A stretch of DNA of 64,000 bases from Anaerocolumna sp. MB42-C2 (GTDB taxonomy: Bacteria; Bacillota; Clostridia; Lachnospirales; Lachnospiraceae), in the NCBI RefSeq assembly GCF_030913705.1, contig NZ_CP133190.1, positions 2,356,001-2,420,000 of the forward strand, given 5' to 3'. The number at the start of each line of letters is the position of its first letter. Position 1 is the stretch's first letter. Below the pieces are notes generated by a model. The model was not told the origin of the DNA, did no database searches, and saw only the letters and a program-made list of their open reading frames with translations. The position numbers were made by a program, and so were the translations under genes. Shown here piece by piece: positions 16,959 to 25,814 of this stretch.

Positions 16959-19097
16959 TTATGAATACACCTTAATTTTCTGATAACTGCAATGGCTTCC
17001 ATTCATTACGGAAACTCCAATGAAACCTTCCAGATAAGGATAATCTTTATCCGTATATTCCAAGGTTAAGGTGTCATTTATCACAGCTTTTATATGATTG
17101 CCGGAAACACTTACTAAAACCTTGTACTCCTCTCCTAAGTTCCAATAAAAATTGCTTTCAGTCAACGTTATATAGCCATTATCATTTTTTAATAAGGCTG
17201 CTTTATGGTCCGGTAATAACGCAATAGCGTAAGAACGAATTGCACCCTGTACACGGAAGTTCATGCCATGATGTTCTCCCAGCAGCGGCGTAAAGTAATA
17301 TTCAGCCTGGTAATCTTTCCAGTTATAACCTCCGGTATAAGCTTCTGCAAAATCGGAACAGGTAAGGTGCAGACTTTTGTTCTGCAAGTACATCAGTCCT
17401 TTTAATCTGGTCATCTGACTGATTTCACGATGCAAACCGTTCCACTTTTCTTCCTCTTCTTTTGAGAAATCCAAAATATAGTCAGCTGCGCCGTCAGCAT
17501 AGAGGTCATCAATAAACACTGCCAATTCTGTTCTTTCTCCATTGCAGCCGCAAAGGCTAAACTCAAAACCTATTTCATCAATCAGTCCGCCGTGGCTTTT
17601 TGGAATTTGAAACACTAATTCTTCCCATTCACCTTTTTTCAGTGAAACCGGCTCACCGGTTAATATCTCATTGCTTCTTTTTTCTCTGGCATATAAACGA
17701 ACCTTACATTCATTTCCATAAGCAGGCAGATACGCACTTCCATGAATGGTCTGTCCCGGATAAACTAAGGGTGAAAAGCATGGGTCATACCGGCTGTCAT
17801 GAAAATCTTCCGGCACATAATATACTTTTTTGTAAACATAGATTTTATCACCGGGAACTGCCGGTTTCGCCATGATTTTTAAAGAATGATTTCCGGTATA
17901 CGCAGTTTCCATACTGTTTTTTAATTCATATTCTAAAGTCTGGTTATCATTTTTACTATCCTTAACCGTGCGGACCCTTATGGCATGGGTAGAACCGGGA
18001 TACTCAAAATGACAGGAATCCAGACGTTTTTCAAATAACGTTTTAAAAGGTTCCGGAATTTCCTCACCGGTAATTTCATATGCAAGTTTTGCTATATAAG
18101 AAGCTCCGAAAGGTATATCCATAATATTTAAGGAACCAACAACACTGGAACATGCCACAAAATCATTAATAGGTTTTCTCCAGTTTTCATAATCAATCCC
18201 TGTAAGGCCGCATCTGACACCCATTATAGTTGCTACATTTCCTACATTACAGTCCGTATCCCAGCCGCACATATTGGTAATTGTAATTGTTTTAGAAAAA
18301 TCTCCCTCTCCATATAATAAACCAAGAATCATAACTGCTATATTGGGGATTATGTGACAGTTACCCGGGTATTTATCGTAGCCAAAATGATCAAAAATGT
18401 ATCTAAAACAAATCCTCCAGTTTTCAGGGTTATTTTCATGATATTGAATCACCGCTTTCACAACTCTTGTATATTCACAATCTTCCGGTATATAAGTTAA
18501 CCCTTTTTCTATTATTTTTCTGATATCCTGTTCCACAAAAGCATAACTGATGCAGGCAGCTATAAAAATCCCTCCGTACACACCATTACCGTCGTGGGTA
18601 ACACTGGCTGCTTCTTTCGCATATTTTGCCGCCAGATCCGGATTACCGGCAGTAACCAGACCCCAGGTATCTATAAATATCTGTCCGCCGATTTGTTCCG
18701 CTATGGCAGCTCCATTTTGTTCTATACTTCCGCTTCTTGGTGCTTTTATTCCACTCCTGAGATTTAAATATGCCGTATGTTCCGTTGATACGCCATAACC
18801 GCCCCACCAGAAAAAGCCATGTTCGTAAGGTGCGTAATTTAAAAGTGCCTCCGCTACGTCCTGTGCTTTTAATTCCGATTTATCTTTTCTGTTTTCCATT
18901 GCTTTTAAGAAAAACAAAGGTCCGTTGCTGTCATCATCTGCCGCAAATTCATGGTAATCAACAGGATAATGAACTAATTCTTCATAGATGTTTTTAATTT
19001 TTTCGTAAGTCCATCCCTCAATTGGTGCACCTAAACGGATTCCAATTATTTTAGCAAGCCATCCGGCGTAAATTTTCTCAATATATGCTTCTTTCAT
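16959..19097 (-). CDS. large ADP-ribosylglycohydrolase family protein (712 aa)
   Basis: About twice the size of a standard family member. Residues 1-370 form the ADP-ribosylglycohydrolase domain: IYAGWLAKIIGIRLGAPIEGW, an acidic EFAADDDSNGP in place of the usual TDDT, and MCGWDTDCNVGN in place of GGDTDT, so metal-binding aspartates are retained in altered motifs. Residues about 390-712 are beta-rich and look like one or two lectin/concanavalin-like modules (GNHSLKIMAKPAV; GGLIDEIGFEFSLCG; YNWKDYQAEYYFTPLLGEHHGMNFRVQGAI). These would bind sugar or extend the active site. No signal peptide, so it is cytoplasmic. AAGGAG precedes ATG 19097, 71 bases after the permease gene. Likely a glycosidase for a bulkier ribosylated substrate. 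Confidence 0.85.
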   Translation of the reverse strand: MKEAYIEKIYAGWLAKIIGIRLGAPIEGWTYEKIKNIYEELVHYPVDYHEFAADDDSNGPLFFLKAMENRKDKSELKAQDVAEALLNYAPYEHGFFWWGGYGVSTEHTAYLNLRSGIKAPRSGSIEQNGAAIAEQIGGQIFIDTWGLVTAGNPDLAAKYAKEAASVTHDGNGVYGGIFIAACISYAFVEQDIRKIIEKGLTYIPEDCEYTRVVKAVIQYHENNPENWRICFRYIFDHFGYDKYPGNCHIIPNIAVMILGLLYGEGDFSKTITITNMCGWDTDCNVGNVATIMGVRCGLTGIDYENWRKPINDFVACSSVVGSLNIMDIPFGASYIAKLAYEITGEEIPEPFKTLFEKRLDSCHFEYPGSTHAIRVRTVKDSKNDNQTLEYELKNSMETAYTGNHSLKIMAKPAVPGDKIYVYKKVYYVPEDFHDSRYDPCFSPLVYPGQTIHGSAYLPAYGNECKVRLYAREKRSNEILTGEPVSLKKGEWEELVFQIPKSHGGLIDEIGFEFSLCGCNGERTELAVFIDDLYADGAADYILDFSKEEEEKWNGLHREISQMTRLKGLMYLQNKSLHLTCSDFAEAYTGGYNWKDYQAEYYFTPLLGEHHGMNFRVQGAIRSYAIALLPDHKAALLKNDNGYITLTESNFYWNLGEEYKVLVSVSGNHIKAVINDTLTLEYTDKDYPYLEGFIGVSVMNGSHCSYQKIKVYS

Positions 19098-19168
19098 GTC
19101 AGTTCTCCTTTACACTAAATATAATCTCTTTCCGGTCATACCTTAATTTAAATATCGGTTCTTTCCTT

Positions 19169-20011
19169 TTATCCTTTTACACTTCCGCTCGTCATTCCCT
19201 CAATAAATTTATTACTGAATATAAAGTAAAGTAATATAACCGGCATTATTGAAATCACACTCGCAGTATAAATTCTGGCCATATTGGAAGAATATTCTCC
19301 GGTAAACTTAATAAATCTTGTAGCCACGGTTTTTAATTCATCCGTTATAATAAAGGTATTTGACCATAGATACTCATTCCAGGTATTTACGAATACCAGC
19401 AATGCTACCGTTAAAAACATAGGTTTGGCAATCGGGAATGTGATTTTAAGCAAACTGCTTAATTCACTGCATCCGTCAATTTTAGCCGCTTCTTCCAGTT
19501 CTCTCGGGATTCCGCCAAGAAAAGTGCGAAGTAAAAGCATATTAAACGGAATCTGCATCGCAGTATATACAATAACCAGACTAAATCTAGTATCTAATAG
19601 TCCCAGCTTATTCATACAGAAATAATCAGGAACTATGTATAAAAAACCAGGCAGGGAAATTGCTACAAAGAAATATGCCGTGAAAAAACCTCTTAGTTTA
19701 AAATGCAGTTTACTTAAAGAATAAGCACCCAGGCCAACTACAGTCAAAACAATAATAATAGTACATCCCCCTATCAGGAAACTATTAAAATAAGCCCTTG
19801 CATATCCACCGATTTCCCATGCATCCTTATAGTTATTAAACACCCATTTTGGCGGTAAACCAATCGGCATGGTTTTTACATCAGCATCCGTTTTAAAGGA
19901 GTTAATCAGAACCTGAAGCAAAGGATATGCGGAAAAGACAAGCATCAGTGTGAGAAAAATATACTTGAGACCCTCCATTATATTCTGTTTAATTTTCTTC
20001 TTACTCTTCAT
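19169..20011 (-). CDS. carbohydrate ABC permease (MalG type)
   Basis: A 280-residue membrane subunit with six helices and an EAA loop (EEAAKIDGCSELSSLLKITFPIAKP). It ends KFIEGMTSGSVKG, typical of MalG-like permeases. Its ATG overlaps the end of the partner permease by 11 bases, so the two are translationally coupled. It completes the importer with the binding protein at 21078-22469. Confidence 0.92.
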   Translation of the reverse strand: MKSKKKIKQNIMEGLKYIFLTLMLVFSAYPLLQVLINSFKTDADVKTMPIGLPPKWVFNNYKDAWEIGGYARAYFNSFLIGGCTIIIVLTVVGLGAYSLSKLHFKLRGFFTAYFFVAISLPGFLYIVPDYFCMNKLGLLDTRFSLVIVYTAMQIPFNMLLLRTFLGGIPRELEEAAKIDGCSELSSLLKITFPIAKPMFLTVALLVFVNTWNEYLWSNTFIITDELKTVATRFIKFTGEYSSNMARIYTASVISIMPVILLYFIFSNKFIEGMTSGSVKG

Positions 20012-20882
20012 CTTCCATGCCCCCTTTTTTGCTTATATACCTCTGAACAAAATAGAAAATAAGACAAATACCGCTTTGTACAACACACAGAGCATTTGCA
20101 TATCCTGCCCTATATTTGGTAAATGCATTCTTATAAATCCAGGTGGCTAAAATCTCTGTGGAATTAGCCGGTCCGCCATTGGTCATAACATATACATAAT
20201 CAAAGGTTAAAAATGACCACATAACAGTCATAATTAAAACAAACGCTATGGTTGCCTTAATTCCGGGAATGGATACATGCAGTAATTCCTGGAAGCGGTT
20301 TGCTCCGTCAACTCTGGCAGCTTCATACAACACAGGATCCACCTGCTGTAATGCCCCCAGGAAAAGAACCATAACAAATCCCCACCAGTGCCAGTTGTCT
20401 ACAAAAGCTACGGAGTATAGTGCTATTTTGGGATTGCCCAGCCATAAGGTATCGGCTAATGAAGTTAACCCTGCTTTATCCAAAAATAAATTGATGCCGT
20501 AATAGGGATTCATATATGCTGTGAATATTTTACCGGCAACCGCTGCGGAAATAACATATGGGATAAAATATACCACCCGATAAAACATCTGTCCTTTTTT
20601 GATTCTGCTCACTATAATAGAAACAATAAAACCGATTATGATAGGGACTGTTATAAATATTACCAGCCACTTTAAATTATTTATAATAGCTATCTTAACA
20701 ACAGTATCCTCTGTAAAAATTTCAGTGAAATTATCCAGTCCAATAAAAGTAGCATTGCCGATACCGTTCCAATCAAATAATGACATGGCTAAAGTACTTA
20801 AAGATGGCAGTGATACAATACAAAAATGTATAATAAAAGCCGGTAAGATAAATAAATAAGGTACATAACTCTTCTTTCTCAT
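20001..20882 (-). CDS. carbohydrate ABC permease (MalF/UgpA type)
   Basis: A 293-residue membrane subunit: FILPAFIIHFCIVSLPSLSTLAMSLFDW at the N-terminus, then LYEAARVDGANRFQELLHVSIPGIKAT as the EAA loop. The RBS is weak (AAAGTGATAAAGAACT before ATG), which fits lower expression than the binding protein that precedes it. Neighbouring ribosyl-hydrolase and sugar-kinase genes suggest the imported solute is a riboside or related glycoside. Confidence 0.92.
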   Translation of the reverse strand: MRKKSYVPYLFILPAFIIHFCIVSLPSLSTLAMSLFDWNGIGNATFIGLDNFTEIFTEDTVVKIAIINNLKWLVIFITVPIIIGFIVSIIVSRIKKGQMFYRVVYFIPYVISAAVAGKIFTAYMNPYYGINLFLDKAGLTSLADTLWLGNPKIALYSVAFVDNWHWWGFVMVLFLGALQQVDPVLYEAARVDGANRFQELLHVSIPGIKATIAFVLIMTVMWSFLTFDYVYVMTNGGPANSTEILATWIYKNAFTKYRAGYANALCVVQSGICLIFYFVQRYISKKGGMEDEE

Positions 20883-20951
20883 AGTTCTTTATCACTTTCC
20901 CCTTCTAAAGTAGTAATACAAAAATCTGCTCCGGGTTGTCATCTAACGTTA

Positions 20952-21054
20952 ACAAACGAGACTGCTGTAAAATTTTCTGAATATAGACCTACAAGACATA
21001 TTCCTTATACAGGTTTAATATCATAAAGATTTTGCAACAGTCCCATTCGTTTGT
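20952..21054. repeat. long hairpin between binding-protein and permease genes
   Basis: Outer arms ACAAACGA / TCGTTTGT are perfect, and the imperfect pairing continues (minus strand GGGACTGTTGCAAAAT against ATTTTACAGCAGTCTC). A 103-bp stem-loop of this kind after a binding-protein gene usually protects or terminates most of that transcript. Function is inferred from position. Confidence 0.6.
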
Positions 21055-21077
21055 AATTATTTAATTACTTCACAGCA

Positions 21078-22469
21078 TTAGGGCACCGTCGGTGCAGTTC
21101 CATCTGCTACTGCTGCATCTACAAATTCCTGCACTTTAGTCATATAATCTTCTACTGACAGGCTTCCAAGGAAGAGTGCATCTGTATTTTCATTCATATA
21201 TGCCCGCGCATCTGCAGGGAAAAATGTCCAGGAACAATAACCAACATTACCAGCTGCCATTGCTTCTTCCATGGTTACATAAATATTATATAATCTTTCA
21301 TCCATGCCCTTGCCTTCACATTGCTTAATAGAAAATTCCTTTACGGGATAAGGACAATAACTTGCTTCAACAACCCCTTTTTCCATACGATCCATATCAG
21401 TAAATAAATAATTAAGTATTTCCGCACATACGTCCGGGTTCTTAGAATTTGTATTAATTGCATATCCGCCTGAGCTGGCGATTGGTAATACCGGTCCCAC
21501 TCCCTCTTTCATCTCAAAAGGTGTTGCACAGCTCCAATTACAATCAGGATAAGAAGAAATTAAGCTGGAAGCTGCCCATGTTCCATTAATCATCATAGCA
21601 GCTTTTCCCTGGGCAAATAATGCTATCATATCATCACCTGTAATAGATTGGGATGCTTTATCTCCTATGTAACCTTTCTGCCACCAGTCTGCCATTAACT
21701 GAATACCTCCCGCAACTGATTCATCCGTCATTGGCGTTTTACCCTCCAGTGCACTCTTTAATACTTCAGGTCCCGAAAATCCGCTCATAAACGTGGAATA
21801 CAGCCAGTCAACAGCACCTACATAATTGGAATTACCAAAAGAAAACGGGATAACATCATTTTTTACCATATCTTCCATAAGTGGTTCCGCTTCTGATATA
21901 GTAGTAGGAATTTTCCATCCATGTTCATTAAATACATCATTGTTATAATAAATTACCATACTCTCATACCCTGTTGGTAATGAATACAGCTTTTTATCAT
22001 AGAAACTGCTGTTATATGCCCAGTCATAGAACATATTGTTCCAACCGTATTTCGATGCATAATCATCCAAAGCTACAATTCTGTCTGCTCTTGCAAATTC
22101 AACAACGTCTGATAATCCATCCAGATCCAGAATGTCAGGACCACCACCGCCGGCTACCTGTACCTGTAAGCTTTGTCTGTCATTAAATACTTCAACAGAT
22201 ATGTCATAGTCTGGAAATGCAGCCTGGATCGGTTTCGTATAATATTCATCACGAAGCTGCGTACCAGCCTCATCAGCTGGATAACATGATATTACAATTT
22301 TAGGCTTTTCACCTGATTTTGCATTATCTGACTTAGCCTCACCTGAAGCTTTTTCCCCACCGTTATTTCCAGTTTGTGCTGTTTCCGATTTACCTCCTCC
22401 GCAGCCAACTAATGACAAAACCAGCGCTGCTGATAATAATACAGAAAACCATTTTTTCATCTTTTTCAT
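21078..22469 (-). CDS. ABC importer substrate-binding lipoprotein
   Basis: A 463-residue extracellular binding protein with signal and lipobox SLVGC (Cys23), followed by a Gly/Ser/Asn/Lys-rich tether and the family 1 binding fold (KIVISCYPADEAGTQLRDEYY; GGGPDILDLDGLSDVVEFARADRIVALDDYA; FAQGKAAMMINGTWAASSL). GGAG lies ten bases before the ATG at 22469. It is the most highly expressed part of most such operons, and the hairpin after it fits that. The ligand is presumably the substrate of the ribosyl-hydrolases downstream. Confidence 0.9.
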   Translation of the reverse strand: MKKMKKWFSVLLSAALVLSLVGCGGGKSETAQTGNNGGEKASGEAKSDNAKSGEKPKIVISCYPADEAGTQLRDEYYTKPIQAAFPDYDISVEVFNDRQSLQVQVAGGGGPDILDLDGLSDVVEFARADRIVALDDYASKYGWNNMFYDWAYNSSFYDKKLYSLPTGYESMVIYYNNDVFNEHGWKIPTTISEAEPLMEDMVKNDVIPFSFGNSNYVGAVDWLYSTFMSGFSGPEVLKSALEGKTPMTDESVAGGIQLMADWWQKGYIGDKASQSITGDDMIALFAQGKAAMMINGTWAASSLISSYPDCNWSCATPFEMKEGVGPVLPIASSGGYAINTNSKNPDVCAEILNYLFTDMDRMEKGVVEASYCPYPVKEFSIKQCEGKGMDERLYNIYVTMEEAMAAGNVGYCSWTFFPADARAYMNENTDALFLGSLSVEDYMTKVQEFVDAAVADGTAPTVP

Positions 22470-22563
22470 TTCTTAATTCTCCTTTTTATTTTTTATGAAG
22501 ATTATGAACTAAAATAAATTGGCACAATTTAGTTCATAATCGATGGAACAAAATAATTATACT

Positions 22564-23487
22564 TTATAAGGTTTTAATAATCTCATTCACTTCAGCTCTG
22601 TCCGGCAGGGAACTTTGCGCACCCTTTCTGGTTACCACTATAGAAGAAGATATATTTGCAAAAATAATTGCTTCTTCCTCACTTTTGTTTTCTGACAGCC
22701 CAACTGTGAGTGCGGCATTAAAGCAATCTCCGGCAGCAGTTGTATCCACACTTTCTACTTTTCTTGCAGGATAAATTTTTTCCGTTTTTTCATTTACCAG
22801 TAAAACTCCCTGCTCGCCTAATGTTACCAGAACATTTTTAACACCTCTTTTTAGAAGTTTTCGTGAAGCTTTTATGTAGTCATCCAGGTTCCTGCATTCA
22901 TAATTTGCTAATTTCATTAGTTCTGATTCATTTGGTGTAATATATTCCAGCATTTTTAATATATCATCCGGTAGTTCTTCCGGAGCCGGTGCAGGATTTA
23001 AAATTATTTTTTTATTCAACCGGTTCGCTCTTTTAATACTGTACAGTACAGATTCATATGGTATCTCCATTTGGAGGATTACAAAATCACACCAATGAAA
23101 TAAATCATCATTCTCTTTTAAATAATCTATATCACATTCACCGTTAGCACCGGAAATTATAACAATGCTGTTATCACCCATCTCATTGACATAAATAATT
23201 GCTGTTCCTGTAGGATTTTTTTTTGATACTTTTAACTTTGATACATTTACGCCTGCTTCTTCTAAATTGGATATTTGTATCTTACCGAATTCATCATTAC
23301 CGACACATCCCAGCATAGATACATCTCCTAATAGTTTCCCCGCTGCACATGCCTGATTGGCACCTTTACCGCCCGGAATATAAGTAAGGGAGTATCCCGA
23401 AACCGTTTCCCCAATCCCCGGCATAGTTTTCAATGAAACCATTATATCCATATTAAGGCTTCCAATTACTAGTATTTTCTCTTTCAT
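22564..23487 (-). CDS. rbsK: ribokinase (PfkB family)
   Basis: A 307-residue kinase very close to classical ribokinase: VIGSLNMDIMVSLKTMPGIGETV, the IPGGKGANQACAAGKLLG signature and DTTAAGDCFNAAL (GAGD changed to AAGD, catalytic Asp kept). It converts D-ribose to ribose 5-phosphate for the pentose phosphate pathway. It is the first gene of the operon. An in-frame extension to 23559 runs through the operator, but the ATG at 23487 has GAGAGG upstream and starts at the conserved first strand, so the short form is chosen. Its presence is the best hint that ribose is released by this pathway. Confidence 0.85.
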   Translation of the reverse strand: MKEKILVIGSLNMDIMVSLKTMPGIGETVSGYSLTYIPGGKGANQACAAGKLLGDVSMLGCVGNDEFGKIQISNLEEAGVNVSKLKVSKKNPTGTAIIYVNEMGDNSIVIISGANGECDIDYLKENDDLFHWCDFVILQMEIPYESVLYSIKRANRLNKKIILNPAPAPEELPDDILKMLEYITPNESELMKLANYECRNLDDYIKASRKLLKRGVKNVLVTLGEQGVLLVNEKTEKIYPARKVESVDTTAAGDCFNAALTVGLSENKSEEEAIIFANISSSIVVTRKGAQSSLPDRAEVNEIIKTL

Positions 23488-23518
23488 CCTTAACCTCTCG
23501 CCGTTTGTTTTATACATT

Positions 23519-23586
23519 ATGTATATGAAATCATTTTCGTAAACTATTTTCATATACATATTAACTCACTCCTTTGATTTTGTCAA
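23519..23586 (-). promoter_or_regulatory. promoter and palindromic operator of the ribosyl-compound operon
   Basis: On the minus strand TTGACA (23581-23586), a 17-base spacer and TAATAT (23558-23563) precede the rbsK operon. Over the start site lies a 12-bp perfect inverted repeat, ATGTATATGAAA (23519-23530) and TTTCATATACAT (23548-23559). In its centre is TTTTCGTAAA, a CG-centred core as in LacI-family operators. The divergent LacI-type protein is the natural ligand-dependent repressor here. Confidence 0.75.
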
Positions 23587-23642
23587 TCTGATTTAAAATT
23601 TTTTTTGCATTTCTGATTTGCTTAGCTTACTCTTTTTCACTA

Positions 23643-23671
23643 TTGACTTTTAAAGGGCGATATATGATAAT
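23643..23671 (+). promoter_or_regulatory. promoter of the LacI-PfkB regulator gene
   Basis: TTGACT (23643-23648), 17-base spacer, GATAAT (23666-23671). The start codon at 23706 follows about 35 bases later with GGAGG before it. Confidence 0.65.
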
Positions 23672-23705
23672 GTTTATGATTCTATGGGAGTATTGGAGGG
23701 TTGAT

Positions 23706-25592
23706 ATGACGATCAAAGAAATAGCGAAATTAGCCGGTGTTTCCGTTTCCACCGTTTCTAAAATCGTAAACGGAAAAGATGAAAATATTAATATTGATAC
23801 AAGAAACCGGGTATTAAAGATAGTAAAAGAATATAATTATTCACCCTATTCCTTTGTAAAAAATATCAGTCTTGCTAAAACATTTAATATTGCAGTGGTA
23901 TTAAAAGCGTCTTCAGCTAATTTCCCATTGATTAACGGCATTTTAGACACAGCAAAATCTTTAAATTATCAGGTAACACTTGTTTATAATAACTCCTCAG
24001 AAGATGAACTGATGTCCATTACCGCACTTTGTAAAAACAGAGCTGACGGATTAATCTGGGAACAATTTGATAGTAACTCAGAAATGAGCCGGAAACAGTT
24101 AGACGATAACAATACTCCTTATATTTGTATTAACAGCGAAACAGATTCTTCAATTACCAACATCAATTTTACAAAGTTAGGTGAATTAGCTACCGGTAGT
24201 CTAATCCAGAAAAAACATCAGAAAATAGCTTACATTACCAATAATAAATTCAAACAAGATAATGAATTTTTTGAAGGCTTTAAACAGTGTTTATTTCAGA
24301 ATACGATTTCTTATTCAGACTCCATGTATATAAATCATCTGGATTCTCAATTAATAGACACTTTACTGATAAATGATTTTACTGCAGCCATTTGTTCAAG
24401 CCGTGAAGTTGCCCTTACAATTTATGAGCAATTAGACCGATTACACCGAAAGATACCTCGTGATTTTTCTTTGGTTTGTTTGCAGGGAGATCTTACAGCG
24501 GAGTATGCTTATCCCAAAATATCTCATTTAGAAATACCTTATTACACCTATGGACAGTTCCTTTGTAATTATTTAATCGAGGATTTGGAAAAACTGTCTC
24601 ATAAGGAAGTTTCTTTTGATTTACCTGATACTGTAATTAATGATTTGAGTATTGATATCCCAAGAACGATACGTTCCAAGCATATTGTTGTTGTAGGCAG
24701 TATTCATATGGATATAAATTTAAATGTAAAGGAGGCCCCTCAGGCAGGTAAGAGTATTGAGGCAGTTCACTGTGCATTTAATCCCGGCGGAAAAGGTGCT
24801 AATCAAGCCGTAGGTGTATCTAAGTTGGGAAAAGATGTATTTTTAATCGGAAAAGTTGGGAATGACTACGAAGGTACAATTATTTTAGATTTTCTAAATA
24901 AAAATGATGTTAATATTCATGGAATAACCCGGGATAAATACGTGGATACCGGCAAAGCATTTATTCACATACTGGAAGATGGTGAAAGCAGCATTACCTT
25001 TTACCCTGCGGCAAATAACCAACTGACACCGGAAGATATTGACAGAAATTTATGCTCATTTAAAAATGCCCGTTTTTGCCTTCTGCAGACAGAAATACCA
25101 CTAAAAACTTTCGAACGTGCGGCTGAAATTGCTAAAGCAAATAATGTACAGATAATCTTAAAACCATCCGCTGTTCCCAATATAAGCGACCGTTTATTAG
25201 CAATGCTGGATTATTTTATACCAAATGAGAAAGAAATTAATTATCTATGCCCAAAATTATCTACACCCGAAGAGCAAACTGCTTATTTTATTGAAAAAGG
25301 GGTTAAAAATGTTATATTGACCGCCGGCCATAATGGCTGTTATTTAAGAACCAGAGATATCTTCAGGCATTTTCCCGCTCTTGCCTTTACTCCCGTTGAT
25401 ACGACCGGAGCTGCCGATGCATTTATTGCTGCGCTTTCCGTTTATTTATCGGAAGATCATCCTATAACAGAAGCGATTCAATATGCTACCTGTGCAGCCG
25501 GTTTCTGTATAACAAGGGAAGGGGTTACATCTGCTATGATTGACCGGATTTCACTTGAGACGTATATGAGTAAACAACGAAGCTTAATGTAG
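23706..25592 (+). CDS. LacI-family repressor fused to a PfkB sugar kinase
   Basis: A 628-residue two-part protein and the only plus-strand gene in the window. Residues 1-50 are a LacI helix-turn-helix (MTIKEIAKLAGVSVSTVSKIVNG). Residues about 60-320 are the periplasmic-binding-like effector domain (FNIAVVLKASSANFPLINGILDTA; LATGSLIQKKHQKIAYITNN). From about 330 there is a complete ribokinase-like domain (VVGSIHMDINLNVKEAPQAG, FNPGGKGANQAVGVSKLG, DTTGAADAF with the catalytic Asp kept but GAGD altered to GAAD). The ATG at 23706 has GGAGG; a 21-codon upstream extension overlaps the promoter and is rejected. It faces the rbsK operon across an operator, so it probably represses that operon. Its kinase domain could sense, or also consume, the pathway sugar. 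There is no stop or frameshift between domains. Confidence 0.9.
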   Translation: MTIKEIAKLAGVSVSTVSKIVNGKDENINIDTRNRVLKIVKEYNYSPYSFVKNISLAKTFNIAVVLKASSANFPLINGILDTAKSLNYQVTLVYNNSSEDELMSITALCKNRADGLIWEQFDSNSEMSRKQLDDNNTPYICINSETDSSITNINFTKLGELATGSLIQKKHQKIAYITNNKFKQDNEFFEGFKQCLFQNTISYSDSMYINHLDSQLIDTLLINDFTAAICSSREVALTIYEQLDRLHRKIPRDFSLVCLQGDLTAEYAYPKISHLEIPYYTYGQFLCNYLIEDLEKLSHKEVSFDLPDTVINDLSIDIPRTIRSKHIVVVGSIHMDINLNVKEAPQAGKSIEAVHCAFNPGGKGANQAVGVSKLGKDVFLIGKVGNDYEGTIILDFLNKNDVNIHGITRDKYVDTGKAFIHILEDGESSITFYPAANNQLTPEDIDRNLCSFKNARFCLLQTEIPLKTFERAAEIAKANNVQIILKPSAVPNISDRLLAMLDYFIPNEKEINYLCPKLSTPEEQTAYFIEKGVKNVILTAGHNGCYLRTRDIFRHFPALAFTPVDTTGAADAFIAALSVYLSEDHPITEAIQYATCAAGFCITREGVTSAMIDRISLETYMSKQRSLM

Positions 25593-25643
25593 GGAAATAC
25601 TTATATTTTTACAAAATGATTTATATAAATATTGCAAACCATT

Positions 25644-25690
25644 AAAACCTTTATCGATTATAGTAAAATATATTCTATAAAGGTTTTATT
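25644..25690 (+). terminator. terminator of the LacI-PfkB gene
   Basis: Perfect 11-bp stem AAAACCTTTAT / ATAAAGGTTTT with a 22-base loop and trailing ATTAT, 52 bases past the stop. Confidence 0.75.
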
Positions 25691-25728
25691 ATGTATATAG
25701 ATTAAATTACTCCATTCTAATACCGCAC

Positions 25729-25787
25729 AAAAAAGGGACCTAATGCAATAATCTTTGTGTTAAAAACAGATTTTGCATCAGCCCCCT
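25729..25787 (-). terminator. terminator of the redox operon
   Basis: On the minus strand GGGGCTGATGCAA pairs with TTGCATTAGGTCCC around an inner AATCT/AGATT hairpin and is followed by six T residues. It lies 28 bases beyond the thioredoxin-fusion stop. Confidence 0.8.
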
Positions 25788-25814
25788 GCATTCAATTATA
25801 AATAGATTCCATTT

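Noticed and set aside
23488..23559. N-terminal extension of ribokinase
   Set aside because: It covers the operator and start site, and the ribokinase fold begins at ATG 23487.
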